Origin: Tenggerimyces flavus
GTDB lineage: Bacteria > Actinomycetota > Actinomycetes > Propionibacteriales > Actinopolymorphaceae
Assembly: GCF_016907715.1 (NCBI RefSeq)
Contig: NZ_JAFBCM010000001.1
Coordinates: 5,518,001 to 5,582,000 of the forward strand
Length of the DNA: 64,000 nt
Direction of reading: 5' to 3'
The notes below the pieces were generated by a model. It did no database searches, had not been told where the DNA came from, and saw only the letters and a program-made list of their open reading frames with translations. The position numbers and the translations under genes were made by a program. Positions within the stretch are counted from its first letter, which is position 1; the number at the start of each line of letters is the position of its first letter. Shown in pieces: positions 35,571 through 43,456 of the stretch.

Positions 35571-36392
35571 ATGAGCTGGAACGAGATCGGCGAGCGCTGT
35601 TTCGCCCGTAGGTACGAGACCTTCAACGTCGCTGTCGGAGTCGTCGTGGGCACCGACGGGCTGCTCGTGATCGACACGAGAGGCGCGACGCGGCAGGGTC
35701 ACGAGGTCGTCTCCGATCTCCGCCACCTCTCCCCTCTTCCGGTCCGCTGGGTCGTCAACTCCCATTGGCATGGCGACCACACGTTCGGCAACGCGGCGCT
35801 CGCCGAACTGGGCGTGCCGATCTACGCGCACGCGACAGTGCCCAGCATGCTCGCGGAGTGGGGTGAGCCGATGCGCGACGCGCTCGTGCGCCGCGTGCCC
35901 GACGTCACCGCGGAGGTGAAGGAGACCGTCATCACGCCGCCGACGGAGACGTTCGCCTCGACGCTCACGCTCGACCTCGGCGACAGGCAGGTCGAGCTGG
36001 TCCACCCGGGCCGCGGCCACACCGAGGGCGACATCGTGATCCGGGTGTCGGACGCGGACGTGATGTACGCGGGCGACCTGATCAAGTCGGCGACGCCACC
36101 GTCCTACAGCCCGGGCGCGTTCCCGCTGGAGTGGCCGGCCACGCTCGACGCCGTCGCCGAGCTGCTCACGGCCGACACCGCAGTGGTACCGGGGCACGGA
36201 CCGTTCGTCGACAGGACGTTCCTCACGACGCAACGCGACGAGCTCGCGGCGATCGCCCAGACGGTCCGTGCGTTGTGGGAGGCCGACGTCCCCGTGGACG
36301 AGGCTCTCGCCGCGGGCACGTGGCCGTACGAGGAGAAGTACGTACGGGACGCGGTGTCCAAGGGGTACGAGGACTTAGGCCGTTTCTCTTAA
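35571..36392 (+). CDS. MBL-fold metallo-hydrolase
   Basis: 273 aa from ATG 35571. The metallo-beta-lactamase metal motif is NSHWHGDHTFGNAAL, with further ligands in HPGRGHTEGDIVIRV, MYAGDLIK and VPGHGPF. The family is broad (lactamases, glyoxalase II, RNases, quorum lactonases); the substrate cannot be told. The first lines WNEIGERCFARRYETFNVAVGVVVGTDG are typical of the glyoxalase-II-like subgroup. No ribosome site is evident; in-frame GTG 35529 is an alternative. It is the only plus-strand gene between ftsQ and ftsZ and interrupts their usual adjacency, likely a later insertion. Confidence 0.85.
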   Translation: MSWNEIGERCFARRYETFNVAVGVVVGTDGLLVIDTRGATRQGHEVVSDLRHLSPLPVRWVVNSHWHGDHTFGNAALAELGVPIYAHATVPSMLAEWGEPMRDALVRRVPDVTAEVKETVITPPTETFASTLTLDLGDRQVELVHPGRGHTEGDIVIRVSDADVMYAGDLIKSATPPSYSPGAFPLEWPATLDAVAELLTADTAVVPGHGPFVDRTFLTTQRDELAAIAQTVRALWEADVPVDEALAAGTWPYEEKYVRDAVSKGYEDLGRFS

Positions 36393-36553
36393 CTATCGCC
36401 TCGCGCGCGACACCCCACATCCCGCCTGGACGCGGTCCACATCGTCACCCATCTAACCAATATGAATTCCTCCTGCACCACGCCCAGCCGGGCGCGGAGC
36501 GCCGCGCGCCATCGCGCTACGCGCGATGACCGACGCTACTTGAGAGACACGGC

Positions 36554-37303
36554 CTAGGCCTTCGTCGTCGGTAGGTCGGGGACGCTGACGTCGTACTCCT
36601 TCGCGCCGCCCTGCTCCAACAGAGCCGCGAGGACGCGAGCCTTCTTGTCCGACTCGTCGGAGCTCCCCCACATCACCGCCACGTTCCCGGTGAGGCGCAA
36701 CGTCACCGAGTCGGCGGTCCGGGCCGACACCGCGACCAGCTTCGTCTTCAGCGCCGGCGGCAGGCTCGCGACCACGCCGGCCGCGGAGGCGAGCGTCGGT
36801 GCGCGGGTGGCGCCCCAGGCCGACAGTGTCACGACCGGCAACTCCGCCGGGCGTGCCGGCACCGTACGGAACGCGACGCCGGAAGCGTCCACCAGCTGCA
36901 GCGAGCCGCCGTCGGACAGCACCACGACCGGCGTGCGCTCCACCACCGAGATCGACACCGTGTGCGGCCACGACCGGCTCACCTCGGCGGACGCCAACGC
37001 CGGCAGCTTCGCGAGGACCCGCGAACGCGCCGCGTCCACGTCCACCTTCGCCAGCGGCCCGCCCGTTCCGACCGCGGCGGCGCCGACGACGTCGTCCGAC
37101 GACAGCGGCGACGCGGCCGGCAGCCCGCGTACGGAGACGGCCCGGACGTCCAGCACCGTGGAGAATCCGACGACCCACACCACCGCGCCGACGACCAGCC
37201 CGAGGGCCACGAGCACGAGCAGGGGCCGCAGCCGGAGCAGCCGCCGAGAGAACCGCCGCCGCTTGAACCGGCGAGCCGAGCTCGACGACACGTCCGCGGT
37301 CAT
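36554..37303 (-). CDS. ftsQ: Cell division protein FtsQ
   Basis: 249 aa: an Arg-rich cytoplasmic tail (RRFKRRRFSRRLLRLRP), one helix (about 28-50, LLVLVALGLVVGAVVWVVGF), a POTRA domain starting LDVRAVSVRGLPAASPLSSDDVV, and the FtsQ beta domain to the end. FtsQ joins FtsB/FtsL at the divisome. The ATG overlaps the murC TGA as ATGA. Its downstream side is a 160-base gap before the convergent metallo-hydrolase gene. Confidence 0.93.
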   Translation of the reverse strand: MTADVSSSSARRFKRRRFSRRLLRLRPLLVLVALGLVVGAVVWVVGFSTVLDVRAVSVRGLPAASPLSSDDVVGAAAVGTGGPLAKVDVDAARSRVLAKLPALASAEVSRSWPHTVSISVVERTPVVVLSDGGSLQLVDASGVAFRTVPARPAELPVVTLSAWGATRAPTLASAAGVVASLPPALKTKLVAVSARTADSVTLRLTGNVAVMWGSSDESDKKARVLAALLEQGGAKEYDVSVPDLPTTKA

Positions 37304-38724
37304 GACGAGGAAGGTAGGGAGGCCTCGACGAGCTCCAGGAACTCCGGCCCGATCAGCGCCACGTCCGGCGCGCCCAGCGTGAGCACGAGGTCGCCCGGCC
37401 GAGCGCGTTCGAACAGATGGTGCGGTACGGCCGACCAGGAGGTCTCGTACACGATGCGCTCGGGCGGCAGCGGGATGTGCGGGACGATCATCGCGCCGGT
37501 CACGCCCGGGATCGGGTCGTCGCCGGTCGGGTCCATCACTACGACCTCGTCGGCCAGCGCCAGCGCTTCGCCGAGCTCCTTGAAGAAGAACTTCGTCCGC
37601 GTGTGCCGCAGCGGCCGGAACGCCACGACGACCCGTCCGCCCTCGCCGACGGCGCCGCGCGCGGCGTGCATGTTCACGAGCATCTCGGTCGGGTGGTGCC
37701 CGTAGTCGTCGTAGACGCGGATCCCGTTCGCGGCACCCTTGAACTCGAACCGCCGGCGGGTGCCGGTGTAGCTCGACAGCCCCTCGCGGATCTCCGTCGA
37801 CGGGAACCCGACGCCCAGGCAGGCGGCGTACGCGGCCGCGGCGTTCAGCGCGTGGTGCTTGCCGGCGACGTGCACGTCGACCGTGCCCTGCCGGCGCCCC
37901 TGCACGACCAGCTCAAACGTCGAGCCGAGCGGCTTGAGCTCGACGCGGTCCACGCGGACGTCCGCGTCGGGTGCCTCGCCATACGTACGGACGTCGAACC
38001 CGCGCGCGCGGGACCGCTCCGCCAGCGCACGCGCGCCGGGATCGTCCAAGCAGGCAACGAGATACCCGCCGGGAACGATGCGGTCGACGAACTGGTCGAA
38101 CGCGTCGTGGTAGTCCTCGCGGGAGGCGTACATGTCGAGGTGGTCGGGATCGACGTTCGTGACGACCGCGACCTCCGGGGAGTACTCGAGGAACGCGCGG
38201 TCGGACTCGTCGGCCTCGACGACGAAGATGTCGCCGGTGCCGTCGTGCGCGTTCGTCCCGGTGTCGTTGAAGTTTCCGCCGATCGCGAACGACGGGTCCG
38301 CACCGCAGTGCTGCAGCGCGACCGCGATCATCGACGACGTCGTGGTCTTGCCGTGCGCGCCGGAGATCGCCACCACGCGGCGGTCGACCATCACGGCGGA
38401 CAACGCAGCCGCGCGCGAGTAGAGCCGGAGGCCGAGGCGCTGCGCCTCGACGACCTCGACGTTCGTCTCCTTGACCGCGGTCGAGATCACCAGCGTGTCG
38501 GCCTCGGCGACGTGCGCGGGATCGTGGCCGACCCAGCACTCGGCGCCGAGCGCACGGAGGGCGGTGAGCGTACGGGAGTCCTTCGCGTCGCTCCCGGTGA
38601 CGCTGATGCCGCGGGCGAGCATGATCCGTGCGATGCCGGACAGGCCGGCTCCGCCGATGCCCACGAAGTGGACGTGGCCCAGCTTCTCCGCCGGCAGTAC
38701 CTCCAGCGGCGGGGGAACGATCAC
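37300..38724 (-). CDS. murC: UDP-N-acetylmuramate--L-alanine ligase MurC
   Basis: 474 aa from GTG 38724, which overlaps the murG stop as GTGA. The Mur-ligase domains are in order: VHFVGIGGAGLSGIARIML (nucleotide-like N-domain), the ATP loop ISGAHGKTTTSSMIA (about 113-127), ANVEADESDR-like VVEADESDRAFL, and DDYGHHPTEM in the central/C-terminal region. It adds L-Ala to UDP-MurNAc in the cytoplasm. An upstream in-frame ATG at 38880 lies within murG and is rejected. Confidence 0.95.
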   Translation of the reverse strand: MIVPPPLEVLPAEKLGHVHFVGIGGAGLSGIARIMLARGISVTGSDAKDSRTLTALRALGAECWVGHDPAHVAEADTLVISTAVKETNVEVVEAQRLGLRLYSRAAALSAVMVDRRVVAISGAHGKTTTSSMIAVALQHCGADPSFAIGGNFNDTGTNAHDGTGDIFVVEADESDRAFLEYSPEVAVVTNVDPDHLDMYASREDYHDAFDQFVDRIVPGGYLVACLDDPGARALAERSRARGFDVRTYGEAPDADVRVDRVELKPLGSTFELVVQGRRQGTVDVHVAGKHHALNAAAAYAACLGVGFPSTEIREGLSSYTGTRRRFEFKGAANGIRVYDDYGHHPTEMLVNMHAARGAVGEGGRVVVAFRPLRHTRTKFFFKELGEALALADEVVVMDPTGDDPIPGVTGAMIVPHIPLPPERIVYETSWSAVPHHLFERARPGDLVLTLGAPDVALIGPEFLELVEASLPSSS

Positions 38725-39836
38725 CGTCGCACCTCCGAAGACCCCTTTCCGGCCACCTTCATGACCATCTCCGCCAACCGGTCGTCGGCGTCCGCGGGTA
38801 GCAGGTCGCGCGCCGCCTTCGACATCGCGGCGAGCCGGGCGGTGTCGTTGATGAGCGCGATCACGTTCGTCCGCACCCATTCGGGAGTCAGCGCGGCGTC
38901 GTCGACCATGACACCGCCACCTGCCTCGACGACCGGACGCGCGTTCAGCCGCTGCTCACCGTTGCCGACCGGGTACGGACAGAAGACGGCGGGCAGCCCG
39001 ACCGCGGCAAGCTCGGTCACCGTGTTGGCGCCGGCTCGGGCGATCGCGAGATCCGCCGCAGCATACGCGAGGTCCATCCGGTCGATGTACGGCAGTGCGA
39101 CGTAGCGCGGCGCGTTCGGCGGCAGTTCGACGTCGATCTGCTTGTCCTGGCCGTAGTGGTGCAGGACCTGGATTCCAGCCTCGGCGAGTGCCGGCGCGGC
39201 GCCCGAGACGGCCTGGTTGATCCGCTGCGAACCCTGCGAACCGCCCGTGACCAGCAGCGTCGGCGACTTCTGGGTGAACCCGAACGCGGCCCGTGCCATC
39301 GGCCGGAGGTCCTGCCGGTCGAGCGTGGCGATCTCGCGCCGGATCGGCAGCCCGACGTGGACGCCGTGCCGCAGCGGGGTGTTCGGAAAGCTCACTGCCA
39401 CGTTCGTAGTGACGAGCGAAGCGGCGAATCGGTTGGCTATTCCGGGCCGCGCGTTCTGCTCGTGGACGACGACAGGCACCTTCTGCCGCTTCGCGGCGAG
39501 GTACGCCGGCATCGCGACGTACCCGCCGAGGCCGACCAGAACGTCGGCGCCGACCTTGGCGAGGACGGCGCTGGCGGCCTTGACCGCGCCGGCGAGCCGG
39601 CCCGGGACGGTGAGCAGGCGCGGCGTGAGCTCCCGCGGCAGGGGGACGCGCGGGATCATCGCGATGTCGTACCCCGCCTCGGGGATCAGACGGGCCTCCA
39701 GGCCCTCCTCGGTGCCGAGGAAGGTCAGGCCGATCGTCGGGTCCAGGCGGCGCAACGCGGCGGCGACGGCCAGCGCCGGTGAGATGTGACCGGCACTGCC
39801 TCCGCCTGCGAGCACGACGTGCACGGGCTTCCTCAC
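38721..39836 (-). CDS. murG: UDP-GlcNAc--lipid I transferase MurG
   Basis: 371 aa. GTG start at 39836 overlaps the ftsW stop as GTGA. The N-terminal glycine loop is VVLAGGGSAGHISPALAVA and the second-domain loop is LLVTGGSQGSQRINQ. IARAGANTVTELAAVGLPAVFCPYP forms the UDP-GlcNAc site. MurG adds GlcNAc to lipid I on the inner membrane face. A GTG four codons later is a possible alternative start. Confidence 0.95.
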   Translation of the reverse strand: MRKPVHVVLAGGGSAGHISPALAVAAALRRLDPTIGLTFLGTEEGLEARLIPEAGYDIAMIPRVPLPRELTPRLLTVPGRLAGAVKAASAVLAKVGADVLVGLGGYVAMPAYLAAKRQKVPVVVHEQNARPGIANRFAASLVTTNVAVSFPNTPLRHGVHVGLPIRREIATLDRQDLRPMARAAFGFTQKSPTLLVTGGSQGSQRINQAVSGAAPALAEAGIQVLHHYGQDKQIDVELPPNAPRYVALPYIDRMDLAYAAADLAIARAGANTVTELAAVGLPAVFCPYPVGNGEQRLNARPVVEAGGGVMVDDAALTPEWVRTNVIALINDTARLAAMSKAARDLLPADADDRLAEMVMKVAGKGSSEVRR

Positions 39837-41119
39837 TCGTCGGAATCGTCGTTGGACTGCTTGGACTGCTTGGCCTCGCGCCTGGCCTGCCGCTTCGCGG
39901 CGAGGGCCGCTCGGGCTTCGGGCTCGTTGCGCGCGAACGCGACGAGCAGGCCGAGGGCGAACAGGGTGGGCAGCATGGCGGACCCACCGTACGACACGAG
40001 CGGAAGAGGGATGCCAGTGATAGGCAGCAGGTTGACGACGGCGCCCATGTTGACGAGCGCCTGGGAGATGATCCAGCCGACGATCCCGGCCGCGGCGAGC
40101 TTGGTGAACGTGTCGGTGGCGCGCAGGGCGATCCGTACTCCGGCGAACGCGAGCAGGAGGAACAGCCCCAGCACGACCAGCGTCCCGGCGAGGCCCATCT
40201 CCTCGCCGATCACGGCGAAGATGAAGTCGGTGTGCGACTCGGGGAGCTGGCCCCACTTCTCCCGGCTGTTGCCGATGCCCACGCCGAACCAGCTACCCGT
40301 CCCGAGCGCGAACAAGCCGTGCGCGGCCTGCCATCCCGTGTTGGCGTAGTCCTCGAACGGGTTGAGGAAGCTGGTGAGCCTCTCCAGCCGGTAGTCCCTG
40401 GTGGTGGCGAGGTAGCCGACGAGTCCGCCGACGACGATCACGAGGAAGCCGAAGAAGCGCATCGGCATGCCGACGACGAACAGCAGGACGAGCACGACGG
40501 AGAACAGCACGAGCGACGTACCCAGGTCGCCCTGGCCGAGCACGAGCGCGAGGACGAGGCCAGTGACGGGGAGGAACGGCACGAAGAGGTGCTTCCACTG
40601 GGAGAGCAGTTTCTCCTTGCGGGCAAGCAGATCCGCGCCCCAGAGGACGAGTGCGAGCTTGGCCATCTCGCTGGGCTGGAGCTTGAACGGGCCGCCGAAG
40701 TCGAGCCAGTTGCGGTTGCCGTTGACCTCGTGGCCGAGGCCGGGTACGTACGTGAGCAGCAGCAGGATGACGGAGAGCGCGAGGGCTGGGTAGACGAAGG
40801 CTCTGAGGACCTTGTTCGGGAGCCGCGAGGCGAGCCAGGCGATGGGGAGGCCGGCGACGACCCAGATGATCTGGCGTTCGAAGATCGCGTAGGAGCTGCC
40901 GTAATGGCGTAGTGCCTCGACGCTCGAGGCTGAAAGGACCATGGCCAGGCCGAGCGCGAGCAGCATGCCGCTGGCGCCGAGGACGAGGTGGTAGGAGGCG
41001 AGCGGACGGTCGAGGGAGCGCTTGACCGCCGCGACCCAGCCGAACCCGGTACGTTCCGTCCCTGCCGTCGCTTCACCTGCTGGCTTGGCCAGCTCCCGGT
41101 CGTCCGCGGCGGTCGTCAT
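39833..41119 (-). CDS. ftsW: Peptidoglycan polymerase FtsW (SEDS family)
   Basis: 428 aa with about ten helices. SEDS hallmarks are visible: NGNRNWLDFGGPFKLQPSEMAKLAL, GQGDLGTSLVL (with the essential Asp in the large loop family), and the C-terminal NLLPITGIPLPLVSYGGSAML. FtsW polymerises septal glycan with its partner FtsI. The N- and C-termini are charged and cytoplasmic. ATG start at 41119 is preceded by an 867-base repeat-rich gap, so ftsW may start a new transcript with murG and murC. Confidence 0.95.
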   Translation of the reverse strand: MTTAADDRELAKPAGEATAGTERTGFGWVAAVKRSLDRPLASYHLVLGASGMLLALGLAMVLSASSVEALRHYGSSYAIFERQIIWVVAGLPIAWLASRLPNKVLRAFVYPALALSVILLLLTYVPGLGHEVNGNRNWLDFGGPFKLQPSEMAKLALVLWGADLLARKEKLLSQWKHLFVPFLPVTGLVLALVLGQGDLGTSLVLFSVVLVLLFVVGMPMRFFGFLVIVVGGLVGYLATTRDYRLERLTSFLNPFEDYANTGWQAAHGLFALGTGSWFGVGIGNSREKWGQLPESHTDFIFAVIGEEMGLAGTLVVLGLFLLLAFAGVRIALRATDTFTKLAAAGIVGWIISQALVNMGAVVNLLPITGIPLPLVSYGGSAMLPTLFALGLLVAFARNEPEARAALAAKRQARREAKQSKQSNDDSDE

Positions 41120-41242
41120 GCCCCTCCCAGGTCACGGCGCACGAGCCGGGTTGCGGCCCGTGATCAGCTTCCAGTGTCGAATGCCGAGCCGCCGATCCCT
41201 GGGAGGCTGAGGTCGCGTGTCGCGCCGGCCCACCTCGCGACG

Positions 41243-41297
41243 TTGGATGAAGGGCACCTTCATCCAATAGGTTTGGATGAAGGTGCCCTTCATCCAA
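41243..41297. repeat. ATAGGTT-loop hairpin, copy A1
   Basis: Two exact 24-base arms (41243-41266 and 41274-41297) flank ATAGGTT. Each arm is itself a hairpin: GGATGAAGG-GCA-CCTTCATCC on the left and GGATGAAGG-TGC-CCTTCATCC on the right, so the site can fold as one long stem or two short ones. Confidence 0.9.
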
Positions 41298-41331
41298 AGG
41301 CGACCCCATCCCAAGGCACGCCTCGCCTCGG

Positions 41332-41405
41332 TGATCATGAACGTGATCATGAAGCTGAACTGGTCGTATACGACGGGTTTGGCTTCATGATCACGTTCAT
41401 GATCA
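41332..41405. repeat. Three-palindrome hairpin, copy B1
   Basis: The 24-base arms 41332-41355 and 41382-41405 are exact complements. Each arm contains GATCA-6 bases-TGATC as its own dyad, and the loop carries the perfect 12-base palindrome GTCGTATACGAC (41363-41374). One long stem or a clover of three small hairpins are both possible. Confidence 0.9.
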
Positions 41406-41430
41406 TGGGCGGGGGCTCGGTTCTCTTTTG

Positions 41431-41847
41431 GCGAAGCTCTTCTGGGTCTGGTGCTGTCTTGGTGCGGTGTTTCTGTGAGAACTCTCCGTGGGTTTGGTGC
41501 TCTCGGGGGCTGTGGCGGCGGTCGATGGTGGTGGCCGGTCCGGGGCGCGTCAAGGGCGCCTCCCAGGGGGCGCTTCGCGCAGACGGAGAGAGGCGTCGCT
41601 TCGCGACCGCGGAGCGGCCCTTGACTCGCCCCGGCCCGGCCACCTGTTTTCACGCGCCGCCCCCGGCCCCCGGAACAGGTGTCCCGGGACAGGCCTGCTT
41701 AGGCCCAGGTCTGCTGCCGTGCTCGCGTTGCTTGTGGGGCCCCCGGGCTTCTTGTGGTGGCGATGAAGCCGGGCCGTTCCGTCCCCGCTGTTTTGAATGA
41801 AGGGCACCTTCATTCAATAGGTTCGAATGAAGGTGCCCTTCATGCAA
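41431..41847. repeat. Dispersed structured element, copy 1
   Basis: It aligns along its length with 57187-57619. The core is a 27-base stem (41530-41556 with 41618-41644, 25 pairs) around 61 bases that can form three inner stems: CGCCTC/GAGGCG (41557-41562 with 41590-41595), TCGC-TTC-GCGA (41596-41606) and CCGC-GGA-GCGG (41607-41617). The element ends in hairpin A2. Strand of action is unknown. It may be an RNA gene or a DNA-level structure; no conserved reading frame is seen. Confidence 0.75.
41793..41847. repeat. ATAGGTT-loop hairpin, copy A2
   Basis: The arms 41793-41816 and 41824-41847 pair with two mismatches around ATAGGTT. The sequence is closest to copy A3 at 57565 (GAATGAAGG units rather than GGATGAAGG). 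It closes the right end of the dispersed element. Confidence 0.88.
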
Positions 41848-41877
41848 AGGCGCCCTCATCCCCAGGCGCCCCCGCGG

Positions 41878-41951
41878 TGATCATGAACGTGATCATGAAG
41901 CCGAACCGGTCGTATACGACGGGTCTGGCTTCATGATCACGTTCATGATCA
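41878..41951. repeat. Three-palindrome hairpin, copy B2
   Basis: The arms 41878-41901 and 41928-41951 are identical in sequence to those of copy B1 and perfectly complementary. The loop again holds GTCGTATACGAC (41909-41920), with only the flanking loop bases differing. It ends 35 bases from the stop of the hydrolase gene on the minus strand, so it could act as its terminator. Confidence 0.9.
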
Positions 41952-41986
41952 CGGCCACTCCTCGGATGAGGGGTCGGGCCAGCCGG

Positions 41987-43375
41987 TCAGCAGGTCGTGG
42001 TGGGGAGCTCGCGGGTGAGCAGGTAGGCGATCGTGGCCTGGGTCGCGCACTCGCTGTTCAGGTGCCAGGCCGAGTGGCCGGCTTCTGACCAGCGGAGCAG
42101 GGTGCTCTCCGGCAGCTGGCGCCGGGTGCGTTCGGCCCAGCGGCGGGGGGTGGCGACGTCGTGGGCGCCCGACAGCAGGAGCGCTGGTGGGAGGTCGAGG
42201 TGCGGCCACCGGTGCGGGCGCCAGGCGGCGGCGACGGGCCAGCCGGCGCAGCCTGAGGCAATGTCCCAGAACTCCGAGTACCCCCGCAGCGCCGGCCCCG
42301 CGCGCTGGACCCGGCGGGCCAGACCAGGCAGCTGGGCGGTGAACGCGCGGGTGTCGAAGTCCTGGCACACGATCGTCCGGTACATCGCGCTCCCGAGCGG
42401 ATCCGCACCCAGCCCGACCAGGCCGGAGCCGTCCAACGCGAGGGCCGCCCGCAGCGCCGTGGCCAGCGCGGGATAGAGCAACGGGCTCTGCAGGTGCGCG
42501 TTCACACCAGCCGAGACCTGGTACGCAGTCACCGGCCGGTCACCGGCGAGCAGCTCGCCCCGGTCGGCCGACGCCAGCACCGAGTGCAGCGCAGGAAGAA
42601 CGTCCACTCCGCACGAGGAGGAAGCACACCAGGACGCGAAGTGCTCGACCCCGTCCTGAACGGCAGCCGCGTCGTCGGCGACGAGCCGGCTCACCGGCAG
42701 CGACCGGTCCACGATCGCGTCCAGCGCCAGCGCGCGGAGCCGATGCGGGAAGAGCTCGGCGTACGCACGGCCGAGCATCGTTCCGTACGACACCCCGAGG
42801 AAGCTGAGCTGCCGCTCCCCCAGCGCCGCCCGCACCGCGTCGAGGTCCCGCGCGACGCTCGCCGTGTCCAGCTGCTCAGCGTGGTCGCAGGATCGAGCGA
42901 AGGCGACGTTCGAACGCACCAATGCCCGCACGCCAGCGGCAGAGGACGGGAACCGGTCCACCGACGGGTCGTCAGCCGGCACCGCGCAGGAGACCGGTGT
43001 ACTGCCCCCGACGCCGCGCGGGTCCACGCCGACGACATCGAAGCGAGCGAGCACCTCGGGACCGAAGTACGCCCGCGCGTACTGCGGCGCCATCAGATAG
43101 CCGGCCGCGCCGGTCCCCGGCCCGCCGGGGTTGAACATCAGCACACCGACGCGCCGCTCCGGAGAAGTCGCCCGCAGCCGTGACACCCGCAGCGCGACGC
43201 TGCCCGTTCCCGTCGACCAATCGGCGGGAACGGTCAGAGTCGCGCACTCGACGGGATGCCCCGCCGGCGCGCCCTCACACGGCGACCAGGAGACTGCCCC
43301 AGCCTCCGCGACCCCCGCCCCGAACAGGCCGCTGACCAGCACGACCGCGACCAAAACCGCCCCAAATCTGCGCAT
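41987..43375 (-). CDS. Secreted alpha/beta hydrolase, tripeptidyl-aminopeptidase-like (S33)
   Basis: 462 aa from ATG 43375, where a signal peptide begins (MRRFGAVLVAVVLVSGLFGA, cleaved after AEA). The hydrolase triad is visible: Ser in GVSYGTM, Asp in LSGAHDVATP and His in SEAGHSAWH, with the oxyanion loop FNPGGPGTGAAGYL. The C-terminal part matches the TAP-like extension with paired Cys residues (CQDFDTR, SGCAGW), as in Streptomyces SlpD/tripeptidyl aminopeptidases. It likely trims peptides outside the cell. It is placed between murD and ftsW, unusual for a dcw cluster, and lies 81 bases after murD on the same strand. Confidence 0.85.
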   Translation of the reverse strand: MRRFGAVLVAVVLVSGLFGAGVAEAGAVSWSPCEGAPAGHPVECATLTVPADWSTGTGSVALRVSRLRATSPERRVGVLMFNPGGPGTGAAGYLMAPQYARAYFGPEVLARFDVVGVDPRGVGGSTPVSCAVPADDPSVDRFPSSAAGVRALVRSNVAFARSCDHAEQLDTASVARDLDAVRAALGERQLSFLGVSYGTMLGRAYAELFPHRLRALALDAIVDRSLPVSRLVADDAAAVQDGVEHFASWCASSSCGVDVLPALHSVLASADRGELLAGDRPVTAYQVSAGVNAHLQSPLLYPALATALRAALALDGSGLVGLGADPLGSAMYRTIVCQDFDTRAFTAQLPGLARRVQRAGPALRGYSEFWDIASGCAGWPVAAAWRPHRWPHLDLPPALLLSGAHDVATPRRWAERTRRQLPESTLLRWSEAGHSAWHLNSECATQATIAYLLTRELPTTTC

Positions 43376-43456
43376 GACCGCAAACGATGGCAGAGCGGGA
43401 GGAACGCACACCAGAGAGCCGCGCGGATCTCCGGGAACGACCCGGGAAGACCCCGG

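Larger units (their letters stand above)
41120..41986. other. Repeat-rich non-coding gap between ftsW and the hydrolase gene
   Basis: This 867-base stretch has no credible gene. It holds two ATAGGTT-loop hairpins (41243, 41793), two copies of a three-palindrome hairpin (41332, 41878), one copy of the dispersed element (41431-41847) and a short 9-base inverted repeat (41123 and 41208). In effect the module pair hairpin A plus hairpin B occurs twice, once on each side of the dispersed element. Confidence 0.8.

Noticed and set aside
41347-41643. Minus-strand frame in the dispersed element, with a partner at 57118-57399 that also starts MAGPGRVKGR
   Set aside because: The two frames agree only for short stretches and are thrown out of register by a 1-base length difference, while paired bases covary. 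This fits structured non-coding DNA better than a protein.
41816-41830. GGTTCGAAT in the hairpins, resembling a tRNA T-loop
   Set aside because: No acceptor, D or anticodon stems can be drawn; the word arises from the loop and the start of the right arm.
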